Origin: Bacteroides sp.
GTDB taxonomy: Bacteria > Bacteroidota > Bacteroidia > Bacteroidales > Bacteroidaceae
NCBI GenBank assembly: GCA_019414725.1
Contig: DXLM01000005.1
Location: 1 to 64,000, forward strand
DNA length: 64,000 nt
Direction of reading: 5' to 3'
Under the pieces are notes generated by a model, which worked only from the letters and a program-made list of their open reading frames with translations, did no database searches and was not told where the DNA came from. Both the position numbers and the translations under genes were made by a program. Positions 40,279 to 49,572 of the stretch are shown in pieces; within the stretch, counting starts at the first letter, position 1, and each line of letters opens with the position of its first letter.

Positions 40279-41728
40279 AATTCTTTCTCTGGCTCCACAG
40301 AATGTGTGGAAGCATTTTTATTCGTTAACTCAAGTGCCTCGCCCGTCAGGACATTTGGCAAAAGTTCAGTCATTTTTACTGGAGTTCGGTAAGAATGCTG
40401 GTATTGAAGCTTTTCAGGATGAGGCTGGAAACATCATTTACCGCAAGCCTGCCACTCCGGGCATGGAAAACCGTAAGACGGTTATCTTGCAGGCACACAT
40501 GGATATGGTTCCACAAAAGAACAAAGATACACAGCATGATTTCGAAAACGATCCTATTCAGGTTTATGTAGACGGTGAATGGGTGAAGGCAAAAGGCACT
40601 ACACTTGGTTCGGACAACGGTATGGGGGTAGCTGCAATCATGGCTGTAATGGAAGATAAAACATTAAAACACGGCCCATTGGTTGCACTGATCACTGCCG
40701 ATGAAGAAACTGGTATGTATGGCGCTTTCGGCTTGAAACCTGGAGAAATAGAAGGCGATATTTTGCTGAACCTCGATTCTGAAGAAGAAGGTGAGCTGTA
40801 TATCGGTTGTGCCGGTGGTGAAGATCTGACAGCTACACTGGAATATAAGGAAGAAGAAACCGATCCGGAAGATGTAGCTTTGAAAGTTACTCTGAAAGGT
40901 CTGCGTGGTGGTCACTCTGGTATACAGATTGGCTGGGGACATGCCAATGCAAACAAGCTTATGGCTCGCTTCCTGAATCAGGTTATTGCATACGATGAAG
41001 CTTGTCTGGTATCGTGGGAAGGTGGAAACATGCGTAATGCTATTCCTCGTGAATGCGAAGTTGTGATTACTGTACCCGAAACAGAAGTAGAAGATGTACT
41101 GGCATTCGTTGGTGAGTGTGAACAAGTATGGCGTGATGAATTTGCTACAATCGAAGAAGGACTGAGCTTTAAGGCAGAACGTGTGGAATTGCCGAAGTAC
41201 ATGGTTCCTGAAGAAATCCGCGATAACTTGGTAGATGCTATCTATGCATGTCCTAACGGAGTGGAACGTTTCATCCCGACTATTCCTGATACAGTAGAAA
41301 CATCTTCTAACCTTGCCATTGTTGAAATTGCCAATGGAAAGGCAGCTGTTAAAGTTTTGACACGTAGTTCTCGTGAATCAATGAAAGATTACCGTAATAC
41401 AGCTATCGAAAGCTGCTTCTCTATGGCTGGTATGCATGTAGAACGTTCAGGCAGCTATTCAGGATGGGAACCAAATGTTAATTCTCCTATCCTTCACGCC
41501 ATGAAGGAATCGTATAAGGCACAGTTTGGCGAACTTCCTGAAGTGAAGGTTATACATGCCGGACTGGAATGTGGTATTATCGGAGCAGTAGTTCCGGGAC
41601 TTGATATGATTTCTTTCGGTCCTACTTTGCAGTGCCCGCATACTCCGGAAGAACGTTGTCACATTCCTTCAGTTTCGAAGTTCTATGACTTCCTGACTGC
41701 AACGTTGGAAAATACTCCTGAAAAATAA
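40271..41728 (+). CDS. pepD: Aminoacyl-histidine dipeptidase
   Basis: A 485-residue M20-family (PepD/Xaa-His dipeptidase) metallopeptidase. Metal and catalytic residues visible are H76 and D78 (QAHMDMVPQKN), D115 (LGSDNGMG), E145/E146 (TADEETGMYGA), D in LLNLDSEEEGEL, and the C-terminal H in QCPHTPEERCHI. A lid domain starts near 185. It hydrolyses Xaa-His and other dipeptides in the cytoplasm. The ATG at 40271 is preferred; the upstream in-frame ATG at 40223 lies inside the preceding gene. Codon use suggests good expression. Confidence 0.94.
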   Translation: MNEILSLAPQNVWKHFYSLTQVPRPSGHLAKVQSFLLEFGKNAGIEAFQDEAGNIIYRKPATPGMENRKTVILQAHMDMVPQKNKDTQHDFENDPIQVYVDGEWVKAKGTTLGSDNGMGVAAIMAVMEDKTLKHGPLVALITADEETGMYGAFGLKPGEIEGDILLNLDSEEEGELYIGCAGGEDLTATLEYKEEETDPEDVALKVTLKGLRGGHSGIQIGWGHANANKLMARFLNQVIAYDEACLVSWEGGNMRNAIPRECEVVITVPETEVEDVLAFVGECEQVWRDEFATIEEGLSFKAERVELPKYMVPEEIRDNLVDAIYACPNGVERFIPTIPDTVETSSNLAIVEIANGKAAVKVLTRSSRESMKDYRNTAIESCFSMAGMHVERSGSYSGWEPNVNSPILHAMKESYKAQFGELPEVKVIHAGLECGIIGAVVPGLDMISFGPTLQCPHTPEERCHIPSVSKFYDFLTATLENTPEK

Positions 41729-41744
41729 TTCTTGAGATACATAT

Positions 41745-41796
41745 AATAGCCTGCCTGAACGACGAGGAAATCGTTGTCCGGGCAGGCTATTTTTTG
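41745..41796 (+). terminator. Terminator after pepD
   Basis: AATAGCCTGCC (41745-41755) pairs with GGCAGGCTAT (41781-41790), extended by the GAAC-GAC/GTTGTC region, and a T run follows. Confidence 0.85.
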
Positions 41797-42076
41797 TCTT
41801 TCCTTGTATTATGGGAAAAACGTTCTTTTCTCTTTTCTTACTCTCTGTGAACTCTTTTAAAAAGCTCAGCAGAATAGCTGGATTTTTTGTACAAAACATC
41901 TGGAAATTTCTACAATTTTTTTGAAAATATCGAGATGTTTTTCTGCATTTATCAGCATGTTTTTTTGTAGACCTCTAATTGTTACAAATTTCCTTTATTG
42001 CTCCATTATCGGTTTATCAATTTATTACCTGGATTGAAGCAAAATTATGTGTGTTTTTACTGATAATATCTACAAA
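41797..42076. other. AT-rich spacer between convergent pepD and barrel gene
   Basis: About 280 bases with long T runs and scattered AACATCT/AGATGTT half-repeats (near 41896-41940), but no reading frame or clear terminator for the minus-strand gene. Nothing is called. Confidence 0.4.
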
Positions 42077-44398
42077 TTACATACGGTTTTTCTGGCTTTC
42101 ACCGGCTCCGGTACCTTTGTATTTGCTCTTGGCTGTATTGAACTTGTATCTTATTGTTACAGAAAACTCACGATTATCGTAAGAATTTTTTTGATAAATA
42201 TTATAATCTCCAGAATATAAGTGATAATAATCTTTGTTTGTATCGAGTAAGTCACTGCCTTTCAATTCAACACTGAGAGCATCTTTCAAGAAACTTTTTC
42301 TGACAGACAGATTTATGCTGCCTGTCGGATGTTCTATGTAAATATTCTGATAAGCACCTTTACTTTGGATATTGGCATCCAGTCCGATAATAAATTCTTT
42401 TGGCAATTCGATGGTATTATTGAAGTTTGCTACATAAACTGGAGTTTTCATATCGAAAGGTTTGCTAAAGGATTCTACTGTAAGCCATTGTTTTTTTACA
42501 CCTATTCCAATCATTGGTGACCAGCAGCCTATTTTAGGTGAGACCGAAAGAAAAGCTGAGAAAGTTGGAATGGATTTATTCCAGTTACGATAGCTTAACA
42601 TGGTCTGTGAACCATCTTCTTCTGTCAATTCACCCCAATATAATATCCAGTTTTTAGTCTGACTGTAAGACAGACTGAGCTGTAACCATTTCCATACGGT
42701 AGCCAATGACAGGTCGTGTATAATGGTTGGGCGAAGTGTCGGAGTTCCCTTTTGCTGGATGAAACGGTCTGAGTAGGAAACATTGTTACTAAGTTGTTGA
42801 TAAGAAGGTCTGACTGTTTTTGCTGTGTAACTTAACTGGGTCTGTATATTTCCCCATTTGGTAGAGAACGACAGATGAGGAAATACATTGTCGAATGTCC
42901 GGCTCTGTTCATCTATATGTTGGTTATTCTCGAAATAGTCGAATTTATCATGTTCGTATCTTACTCCAACAGACCAGTCGCCCCACGGGAAGTTCTGGCT
43001 ATATTCTGCGAATCCGGCAGCATTTATTTCTTTAAGCTTGCTGTATGAAGTGGGTACATAATTTTCTTCATTAAGATAATCATCATTTCGATGTGTATAG
43101 GTTACCTCACTTCCTACGGCAAGTGTTCCTTTTCCTAAAGGCAAGGAAACTATGAGTTTTCCGGCAACCAGACGGTTCTTTACATCTCCTATTGAATGTA
43201 CATCGCGATCTTCATACTTTTCACTCAACTCTTTTACATTGGAGTATTCCCGGTTACCATTTTGGAAATAGTCTATATTGAAATCAATATTTGCAGTACC
43301 GACTATACCGTTATAATATGCATTGATTTCATGTCCCCAATCATCGTCGGTATAATTGTTGGCGGTAGAATATATTTCGTCGTAAAGCTGATTGTCGGTG
43401 GTTACATGTGTATAGGTTTCTCTGGATCCATCTGGAGAAAGCTGTTTGTTAGGTTGATATTTCATTCCCAATGTATGCTTGTCGTTTATTTGATAATTGA
43501 ATCCGATATTGCCTTCCAGTATCTTGGATAAATTATCGTTGAAACTATTCATCTTATGGGTCCATTCCTGCGTTCCTCTTTTCTTAAGAATAACGGTATA
43601 ATCCTGTATATACTTCATATTACTAAAGTAAATGGAGCCGAAAATATCCAGGTCGTGATGACGATAATTCAGGTTGGCCTGTTCGATCCAGTCTGTATTT
43701 TTCGACTGATAATAGCTGGACCGTAAGTTAAATCCGAAGCCTTCTCCTTGTCTGTTTACTGTTTGGATGCGTATAACGGCTTTGACGGTTGCATCGTATC
43801 TTGAACCAGGATTACGTATGACTTCTACATTTTTTATTTCATTTGCATTAAGCTGTTCCAGTTCGGTCAGGTCATTCAGTTTTCTTCCGTTTATATATAT
43901 CAGAGGAGTTCCTTTTCCGAAAACTTCATAACTGTCTTGCGTCTTGGTTATTCCCGGTATTTTTCCTAGTACATCATTAGCCGAACCAGCTTTGCTTAAT
44001 ACGCTGTTTTCAACACTGGTTACCATAGCATCACCTTTCATTCGTGTAACTGGTAAGTTCCCCTTTACTATTACTTCTTCTAACAGTTGTGCATCAGATG
44101 TTAACTGCACGATACCCATATCAGTTGGGTGGATAGGTTTATATATTGTTGCATAACCGATGGAAGAAATGCGTACAATCTGTTTTTCTGATGTAGCTTG
44201 CAGTGTAAAACTACCATTTTCGTTACTGATTGTCCCGCTTATAAAGGTCGAATCGGGAAGAGATAATAATACTACGTTGGCATATGGTAATGGCTGATTG
44301 TTTTCATCTACTAGTTTTCCACTGATATTTTGAGCTGTTAATTCTTGGAAAGCGAATGTACCGGCAAACAGTACTAATCCTATTTTTAGCTTTTTCAT
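42077..44398 (-). CDS. Outer-membrane beta-barrel family protein (TonB-receptor-like)
   Basis: A 773-residue outer-membrane protein. The start at 44398 begins a signal peptide (MKKLKIGLVLFAGTFAFQELTAQ); the frame is open 87 bases further upstream but without a signal. A carboxypeptidase-regulatory-like domain (about 24-105; SGKLVDENNQPLPYANVVLL), a plug (about 110-215; VSSLNVT-like VTSVENSVLSKAGSANDVLGKIPGI, then YINGRKLNDLTELEQL) and a barrel follow, ending RYKFNTAKSKYKGTGAGESQKNRM. The 15-residue polar extension after the last strand is unusual for a barrel. It is divergent from an OmpR/EnvZ-like pair, which may control it. The substrate is unknown; there is no SusD partner. Confidence 0.85.
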   Translation of the reverse strand: MKKLKIGLVLFAGTFAFQELTAQNISGKLVDENNQPLPYANVVLLSLPDSTFISGTISNENGSFTLQATSEKQIVRISSIGYATIYKPIHPTDMGIVQLTSDAQLLEEVIVKGNLPVTRMKGDAMVTSVENSVLSKAGSANDVLGKIPGITKTQDSYEVFGKGTPLIYINGRKLNDLTELEQLNANEIKNVEVIRNPGSRYDATVKAVIRIQTVNRQGEGFGFNLRSSYYQSKNTDWIEQANLNYRHHDLDIFGSIYFSNMKYIQDYTVILKKRGTQEWTHKMNSFNDNLSKILEGNIGFNYQINDKHTLGMKYQPNKQLSPDGSRETYTHVTTDNQLYDEIYSTANNYTDDDWGHEINAYYNGIVGTANIDFNIDYFQNGNREYSNVKELSEKYEDRDVHSIGDVKNRLVAGKLIVSLPLGKGTLAVGSEVTYTHRNDDYLNEENYVPTSYSKLKEINAAGFAEYSQNFPWGDWSVGVRYEHDKFDYFENNQHIDEQSRTFDNVFPHLSFSTKWGNIQTQLSYTAKTVRPSYQQLSNNVSYSDRFIQQKGTPTLRPTIIHDLSLATVWKWLQLSLSYSQTKNWILYWGELTEEDGSQTMLSYRNWNKSIPTFSAFLSVSPKIGCWSPMIGIGVKKQWLTVESFSKPFDMKTPVYVANFNNTIELPKEFIIGLDANIQSKGAYQNIYIEHPTGSINLSVRKSFLKDALSVELKGSDLLDTNKDYYHLYSGDYNIYQKNSYDNREFSVTIRYKFNTAKSKYKGTGAGESQKNRM

Positions 44399-44558
44399 GT
44401 TGAAATGTTGTATCTGTATTTTTAGGCACGAAATTAAGATTTTTTTCTTTTCCTTATTTATGTTTGGTGGATTGTATAAGATCATTTTTTAGAAAAAAGT
44501 GTTCTGATATTTTAGAACTTCTGGAGAGTCACTTTTACAGTGTGAAGAAATGAATATC

Positions 44559-44588
44559 TTTGTTTATGGGATAAATTGATTACATTTG
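44559..44588 (+). promoter_or_regulatory. Possible promoter for the OmpR-type pair
   Basis: TTTG (44559-44562), an 18-base spacer and TACATTTG (44581-44588). A second -7-like TATCTTTG (44555-44562) overlaps the -33. The leader would be 70-100 bases. Confidence 0.4.
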
Positions 44589-44664
44589 TAAATAGATAGC
44601 ATTGACAATATACCCTGAAGTCCATACTTGCAGGTAAAAAAGATCATTAGAAAAATCACTGAAT

Positions 44665-45351
44665 ATGCAGACTATACTGATTGTAGAAGATGAAAAAAGA
44701 GTTGCCGACTTGTTGAAAGCCGGACTGGAAGAAAATGGTTACCAGACGATGGTGGCATACGACGGAGCTATGGGACTGCGTCTTTTTCAGACTTATTCTT
44801 TTCACCTGGTTATATCAGACATTATCTTGCCAAAGATGGACGGATTCGAGCTTTGCAAGGAAATCCGCAAACAGAATGAAAAGATTCCTATTCTGATGCT
44901 GACTGCTTTGGGATCTACCGATGACAAACTGGACGGATTCGATGCTGGGGCGGATGATTATATGACTAAGCCATTCGATTTCAGGGAGCTTACAGCGCGC
45001 GTGAAAGTATTGCTGAAACGAAATAAAGAAATCGTAGCCGATGCGCCTGAACAGATTGAATATGCTGATTTGACAATCAATTTGAATCTTAGAGAGGTAA
45101 AAAGGCAGGGGAAAGCAATAAAATTGTCTCCGAAAGAATATAACCTGTTGCTTTATATGGTTGAAAATGCGGAAAAAGTAATAAGCCGTGTGGAGATAGC
45201 CGAAAAAGTATGGAATACACATTTTGATACGGGAACGAATTTCATAGATGTGTATATCAACTATCTGCGTAAGAAAATTGACAAGGAGTTTGATGTCAAA
45301 CTCATTCATACGAAACCTGGGATTGGTTTTATTTTAACGGATAAGTTATGA
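44665..45351 (+). CDS. OmpR/PhoB-family response regulator
   Basis: A 228-residue regulator. The receiver has E8, D9, phospho-acceptor D52, T80 and K102 (TKPFDFREL). A winged-helix OmpR/PhoB DNA-binding domain occupies about 130-226 (LSPKEYNLLLYMVENAEKVISRVEIAEKVWN, then FIDVYINYLRKKID). It overlaps its kinase gene by 4 bases. OmpR-family dimers bind direct repeats at 11-bp spacing; four such TTCTAA units lie just downstream ahead of mgtA, making mgtA and the porin-like gene the probable regulon. Confidence 0.93.
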   Translation: MQTILIVEDEKRVADLLKAGLEENGYQTMVAYDGAMGLRLFQTYSFHLVISDIILPKMDGFELCKEIRKQNEKIPILMLTALGSTDDKLDGFDAGADDYMTKPFDFRELTARVKVLLKRNKEIVADAPEQIEYADLTINLNLREVKRQGKAIKLSPKEYNLLLYMVENAEKVISRVEIAEKVWNTHFDTGTNFIDVYINYLRKKIDKEFDVKLIHTKPGIGFILTDKL

Positions 45352-46718
45352 AAATAAAGACAAAGCTGACTTTACAGAATACATGTGTTACGGCAGCAGT
45401 TTTTCTGTTGTGCATGGTATTGATTTATCTGGTAAGTGAACATACGCGTAGCCGGACTTTTTTCCACGATTTGAAAAGTGAGGCAGTTACAAAGGCTCAT
45501 TTGTTTCTTCAGAATCAGGTTGACGCGCAGACCATGCAGTCTATTTATCTGAACAATAAAAAGTTTATCAATGAAGTGGAAGTAGCTGTCTATTCTATTG
45601 ACTTCCGGATGCTTTATCACGATGCCATACAGAACGATATCATTAAAGAAGACCATGCAATGGTGGACCGTATCCTGAAAAAGAAAGAAATGGAATTTTA
45701 TATTGGCAAGTATCAGGCTATCGGGATGCTCTATTCGTTTGGAGGAAAGGATTATATAGTGACCGCTGCTGCTTACGACGGATATGGTTATGGCAATTTG
45801 TTTGAATTGCAGAAGACATTGCTTATCTTGTTTGTTGTAGGATTGTCGCTGTTGTTCGTAGCTGGGTATTTTCTCGCCCGGGCATCGCTGAAGCCGATAC
45901 GTGATATTGTAAGAGAGGCTGAAACGATAACTGCATTACATATCAACAGGCGTCTTCCGGTGAAGAATGAAAAAGATGAACTGGGAGAACTTAGTACTGC
46001 TTTTAATGCCTTGCTGGAGCGGCTGGAAGTATCATTCAACTCTCAAAAGATGTTTGTCAGCAATGTGTCGCATGAGATACGTACACCACTTGCAGCGCTC
46101 ATTGCCGAGCTGGACTTGTCGTTGCAAAAAGAACGGACCGGTGAACAGTACAGACAGGCAATGCAAAATGTATTGCAAGATGCCCGGCGGATGAATAGTC
46201 TGGTAGATGGCTTGCTGAATCTTGCTAAGGCAGACTATCAGAAAGAACAGATCAAAATGCAGGAAATCCGGCTGGATGAATTACTGCTTGATGTAAGGGA
46301 GGTGATATTACGTGCTCATCCGGATTATCACATTGATTTGTTGTTCGAGCAGGAAGAAGCGGATGACGACCGCATGATTACTGTCAGAGGAAATCTTTAT
46401 TTGTTGAATATCGCTTTTTCTAACCTGATAGAAAATAATTGTAAGTACTCGGCTGATAAATCTTCGTTTGTACAGATATCCTATTGGGATAAATGGACAA
46501 TTGTACGTTTGTCGGATGCCGGAGTTGGAATGTCTGAAACCGATAAGCAGCATCTTTTTACTTTGTTCTACCGTGGAGAACAGGACAAGAAAGTAGGTGG
46601 ACATGGTATTGGAATGACACTTTCACAGAAGATAATTCATCTCCATCAGGGAAATATTTCGGTTCATTCTCAGCAAGGTGAAGGTACAACTTTTGTTGTA
46701 GAACTACCTCACGTATAG
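45348..46718 (+). CDS. HAMP-domain sensor histidine kinase
   Basis: A 456-residue inner-membrane kinase. Transmembrane helices at about 13-30 and 155-176 frame a periplasmic domain of about 125 residues. HAMP follows (177-230), then HisKA with H242 (VSNVSHEIRTPLAA) and an ATPase domain with NLIENNCKYS (N box), LSDAGVGM and GGHGIGMTLSQKII (G boxes). It is the partner of the OmpR-type regulator (4-base overlap). Given mgtA downstream, Mg2+ or envelope state are plausible stimuli, by analogy with PhoQ, but the periplasmic domain shows no obvious acidic metal patch. Confidence 0.92.
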   Translation: MKIKTKLTLQNTCVTAAVFLLCMVLIYLVSEHTRSRTFFHDLKSEAVTKAHLFLQNQVDAQTMQSIYLNNKKFINEVEVAVYSIDFRMLYHDAIQNDIIKEDHAMVDRILKKKEMEFYIGKYQAIGMLYSFGGKDYIVTAAAYDGYGYGNLFELQKTLLILFVVGLSLLFVAGYFLARASLKPIRDIVREAETITALHINRRLPVKNEKDELGELSTAFNALLERLEVSFNSQKMFVSNVSHEIRTPLAALIAELDLSLQKERTGEQYRQAMQNVLQDARRMNSLVDGLLNLAKADYQKEQIKMQEIRLDELLLDVREVILRAHPDYHIDLLFEQEEADDDRMITVRGNLYLLNIAFSNLIENNCKYSADKSSFVQISYWDKWTIVRLSDAGVGMSETDKQHLFTLFYRGEQDKKVGGHGIGMTLSQKIIHLHQGNISVHSQQGEGTTFVVELPHV

Positions 46719-46776
46719 GACCTTTTATCAACTTGTTTACTTTATTCTTCTATCCTTATCAATTGAGGTTGTTAGG

Positions 46777-46870
46777 GTGGTATTGGAAAACTGTTTCAGA
46801 TTCTAATAGTTTTCTAATACCACTCTAATAGTTTTCTAACGGCTGTCTTCGTGTGTCTTGCCTACTTTTG
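46777..46870 (+). promoter_or_regulatory. Operator array and -7 box ahead of mgtA
   Basis: TCTAATAGTTTTCTAA occurs twice (46802-46817 and 46824-46839), 22 bp apart, so TTCTAA-type units repeat about every 11 bp four times. The unit at 46807-46823 also forms an inverted repeat with GTGGTATTGGAAAACTG (46777-46793). A TACTTTTG -7 box follows at 46863-46870 with no TTTG at -33. This layout fits activation by the OmpR-type regulator encoded just upstream. Confidence 0.6.
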
Positions 46871-46887
46871 CGGCGTGAAAAGGAAAC

Positions 46888-49569
46888 ATGAGTAGTAACC
46901 TAATCAAAATTGAAGTAACAATGTGGAAGAAGAAAAAGCGTAAGGAACAATTTGCCTTCAATGCAGAAAAAGTTTTTCTGGCAGCAACTCAGCCACTCGG
47001 CTCTGTCTTTAGCTATTTTCAAACAAGCCGAATCGGGCTTACGGCTGATGAGGTGGAAAAGAGGCAGTCTGTTTATGGTAGAAATGAGGTGGAGCATGAG
47101 AAAAAGAAAAATCCGCTTTCTACTTTCATCAAGGCATTTATAAATCCTTTTATTGGGGTATTGACAGGACTGGTTGTTATATCGTTTGTGCTTGATGTAT
47201 TGCTTGCGGCTCCAGGAGAACAAGATTGGACCGCTATCGTTATTATCTCTACAATGGTGATTTTCAGTGCTATTCTTCGCTTCTGTCAAGAGTGGAAAGC
47301 TAATGCATCGAGTGAAGCACTACTGAAGATGGTTACCAATACTTGTTATGTAAAGCGGGCTGGAAATCATGATGAAGAAATTAATATAGCAGAACTGGTT
47401 CCTGGAGATGTTGTGATGATTGCTGCCGGTGACATGATACCTGCCGATATTCGTATTATTGAGGCTAAGGACTTGTTTGTCAGCCAGTCTTCGCTTACCG
47501 GAGAGTCTGATCCCATTGAGAAGCATCCGGAAGTAAAAGGAAAGAAATATAATAAAGGTAGTGTAGTCGAACTGGATAACATTTGTTATATGGGTTCGAA
47601 TGTGGTAAGTGGCTCTGCTACCGGTATTGTTTTTGAAACAGGGAATAATACTTATCTGGGAACCATTGCGAAAAGTATCGTCGGACATCGGGCTGCAACT
47701 GCGTTCGACAAGGGAATCAATAAAGTGAGTATTTTGCTTATACGTTTCATGCTGGTGATGATTCCGTTTGTATTCCTTGTGAACGGGTTGACCAAAGGCG
47801 ACTGGTTTGATGCGTTTATTTTCGCCATTTCTGTAGCTGTGGGGCTGACTCCTGAAATGCTTCCGATGATTGTAACTGCGAATCTTTCTAAGGGAGCAGT
47901 GGCAATGTCGAAAAAGAAGACAATTGTCAAGGATTTAAATGCCATTCAGAATTTCGGTGCTATGAATATTCTTTGTACCGATAAGACTGGTACATTGACA
48001 TGCGATCAGATTGTGTTGGAGAAGTATATCAATGCGGATGGTTCGAGTGACAATGACAAGCGTATTTTGCGCCATGCTTATTTTAACAGCTTCTTTCAGA
48101 CCGGATTGAAGAATCTGATGGATAAAGCGATTCTTTCGCACATCAAGGAGCTTTCGTTGGAGTATCTGAAAGATAATTATAAAAAGGTAGATGAAATTCC
48201 TTTTGACTTTGCACGCCGCAGAATGTCGGTTGTTGTGGAAGACAAACAGGGAAAACGGCAGATTATTACGAAAGGAGCAGTAGAAGAAATGCTTGATATC
48301 TGTTCTTATGCCGAGTTCGACGGAGCTGTTCATCCGCTTTCCGCTGAGCTGAGAAAAAAAGCGCAGGAAATCAGTTTGCAGATGAACAAGCAGGGAATGC
48401 GGGTACTGGCTGTTGCTCATAAAAGTTATTTGAGCAAGGAATGTGATTTCAAGGTAGAAGATGAGAAAGATATGGTACTCATTGGTTATCTGGCATTTCT
48501 TGATCCTCCCAAGCAATCGGCAGCAAGCGCAATCAAGCAATTGCATGAACACGGGATAGAAGTGAAGATTCTTTCAGGAGATAATGATGCGGTAGTGCAG
48601 ACTATTGCCCGTCAGGTTGGAATAGAAACCCGCAACGCACTGACTGGACCGCAGTTCGAAGCCATGGAGGAGGAAGAACAGCGTCAGGCTGTCTGTAAGA
48701 CAAATGTATTTTCTAAATTAACTCCTATTCAGAAGACACAGATCATTATGTTGCTTCAAGAGCAGCAGAATACTGTAGGCTTCTTGGGTGACGGTATTAA
48801 TGATGCTGCTGCTTTGCGTCAGTCAGATATCGGCATTTCGGTTGATTCAGCAGTAGATATAGCCAAAGAGAGTGCGGATATTATTCTACTGGAAAAGGAC
48901 TTGATGGTGTTGGAAGATGGTGTACTTGAGGGTAGAAAAACATTTGGAAATATCACTAAGTATATAAAGATGACAGCAAGTTCGAATTTTGGAAATATGT
49001 TTAGTGTAATGGCTGCAAGTGCATTTTTGCCTTTCCTTCCGATGTTGCCGATTCATCTGCTGATTCAGAATTTGCTTTATGATATTTCGCAGACTACCAT
49101 TCCTTTTGACCGTATGGATGCTGATTATCTCCGTAAGCCTCGTAAATGGGATGCTTCTGATATTAGCCGTTTTATGATATTCATCGGACCGATAAGTTCT
49201 ATTTTTGATATTGTTACTTATCTGGTGATGTGGTATGTGTTCAGCTGTAATTCTGTGGAGCATCAGACGTTATTTCAGTCGGGCTGGTTTATAGAAGGTT
49301 TACTGTCGCAGACATTGATTGTTCATATGATTCGTACGCAGAAAATACCATTTATACAAAGTTGTGCTTCGTGGCAGGTTACCGGACTGACTGTGCTGAT
49401 AATGGTTATTGGAATTATCATTCCTTTCTCTCCTTTTGGAACTTCAATCGGACTTGAACCTTTGCCATTAAGCTATTTCCCCTGGCTTGTCGGTATTCTG
49501 CTTTCATACTGTGTACTGACTCAAATGATAAAAAACTGGTATATCAAGCGATTTGTAAAATGGTTGTGA
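46888..49569 (+). CDS. mgtA: P-type Mg2+-importing ATPase
   Basis: An 893-residue type IIIB P-type ATPase. TGES (204-207) is the actuator motif, D365 in CTDKTGTLT the phosphorylated aspartate, VGLTPEMLPMIV (318-329) the family-specific membrane motif, and LGDGINDAAALR the hinge. The number and spacing of helices fit MgtA/MgtB, which import Mg2+ into the cytoplasm. The N-terminus is basic (WKKKKRKEQF). It lies 169 bases after the two-component pair, behind an operator array, and 3 bases ahead of a porin-like gene with which it is surely cotranscribed. The ATG at 46921 is an alternative start. Confidence 0.94.
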   Translation: MSSNLIKIEVTMWKKKKRKEQFAFNAEKVFLAATQPLGSVFSYFQTSRIGLTADEVEKRQSVYGRNEVEHEKKKNPLSTFIKAFINPFIGVLTGLVVISFVLDVLLAAPGEQDWTAIVIISTMVIFSAILRFCQEWKANASSEALLKMVTNTCYVKRAGNHDEEINIAELVPGDVVMIAAGDMIPADIRIIEAKDLFVSQSSLTGESDPIEKHPEVKGKKYNKGSVVELDNICYMGSNVVSGSATGIVFETGNNTYLGTIAKSIVGHRAATAFDKGINKVSILLIRFMLVMIPFVFLVNGLTKGDWFDAFIFAISVAVGLTPEMLPMIVTANLSKGAVAMSKKKTIVKDLNAIQNFGAMNILCTDKTGTLTCDQIVLEKYINADGSSDNDKRILRHAYFNSFFQTGLKNLMDKAILSHIKELSLEYLKDNYKKVDEIPFDFARRRMSVVVEDKQGKRQIITKGAVEEMLDICSYAEFDGAVHPLSAELRKKAQEISLQMNKQGMRVLAVAHKSYLSKECDFKVEDEKDMVLIGYLAFLDPPKQSAASAIKQLHEHGIEVKILSGDNDAVVQTIARQVGIETRNALTGPQFEAMEEEEQRQAVCKTNVFSKLTPIQKTQIIMLLQEQQNTVGFLGDGINDAAALRQSDIGISVDSAVDIAKESADIILLEKDLMVLEDGVLEGRKTFGNITKYIKMTASSNFGNMFSVMAASAFLPFLPMLPIHLLIQNLLYDISQTTIPFDRMDADYLRKPRKWDASDISRFMIFIGPISSIFDIVTYLVMWYVFSCNSVEHQTLFQSGWFIEGLLSQTLIVHMIRTQKIPFIQSCASWQVTGLTVLIMVIGIIIPFSPFGTSIGLEPLPLSYFPWLVGILLSYCVLTQMIKNWYIKRFVKWL

Positions 49570-49572
49570 TAA

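Noticed and set aside
47935..48552. 205-residue minus-strand frame opposite mgtA
   Set aside because: Lies entirely within a well-conserved P-type ATPase gene; cysteine- and phenylalanine-rich antisense translation without a family motif.
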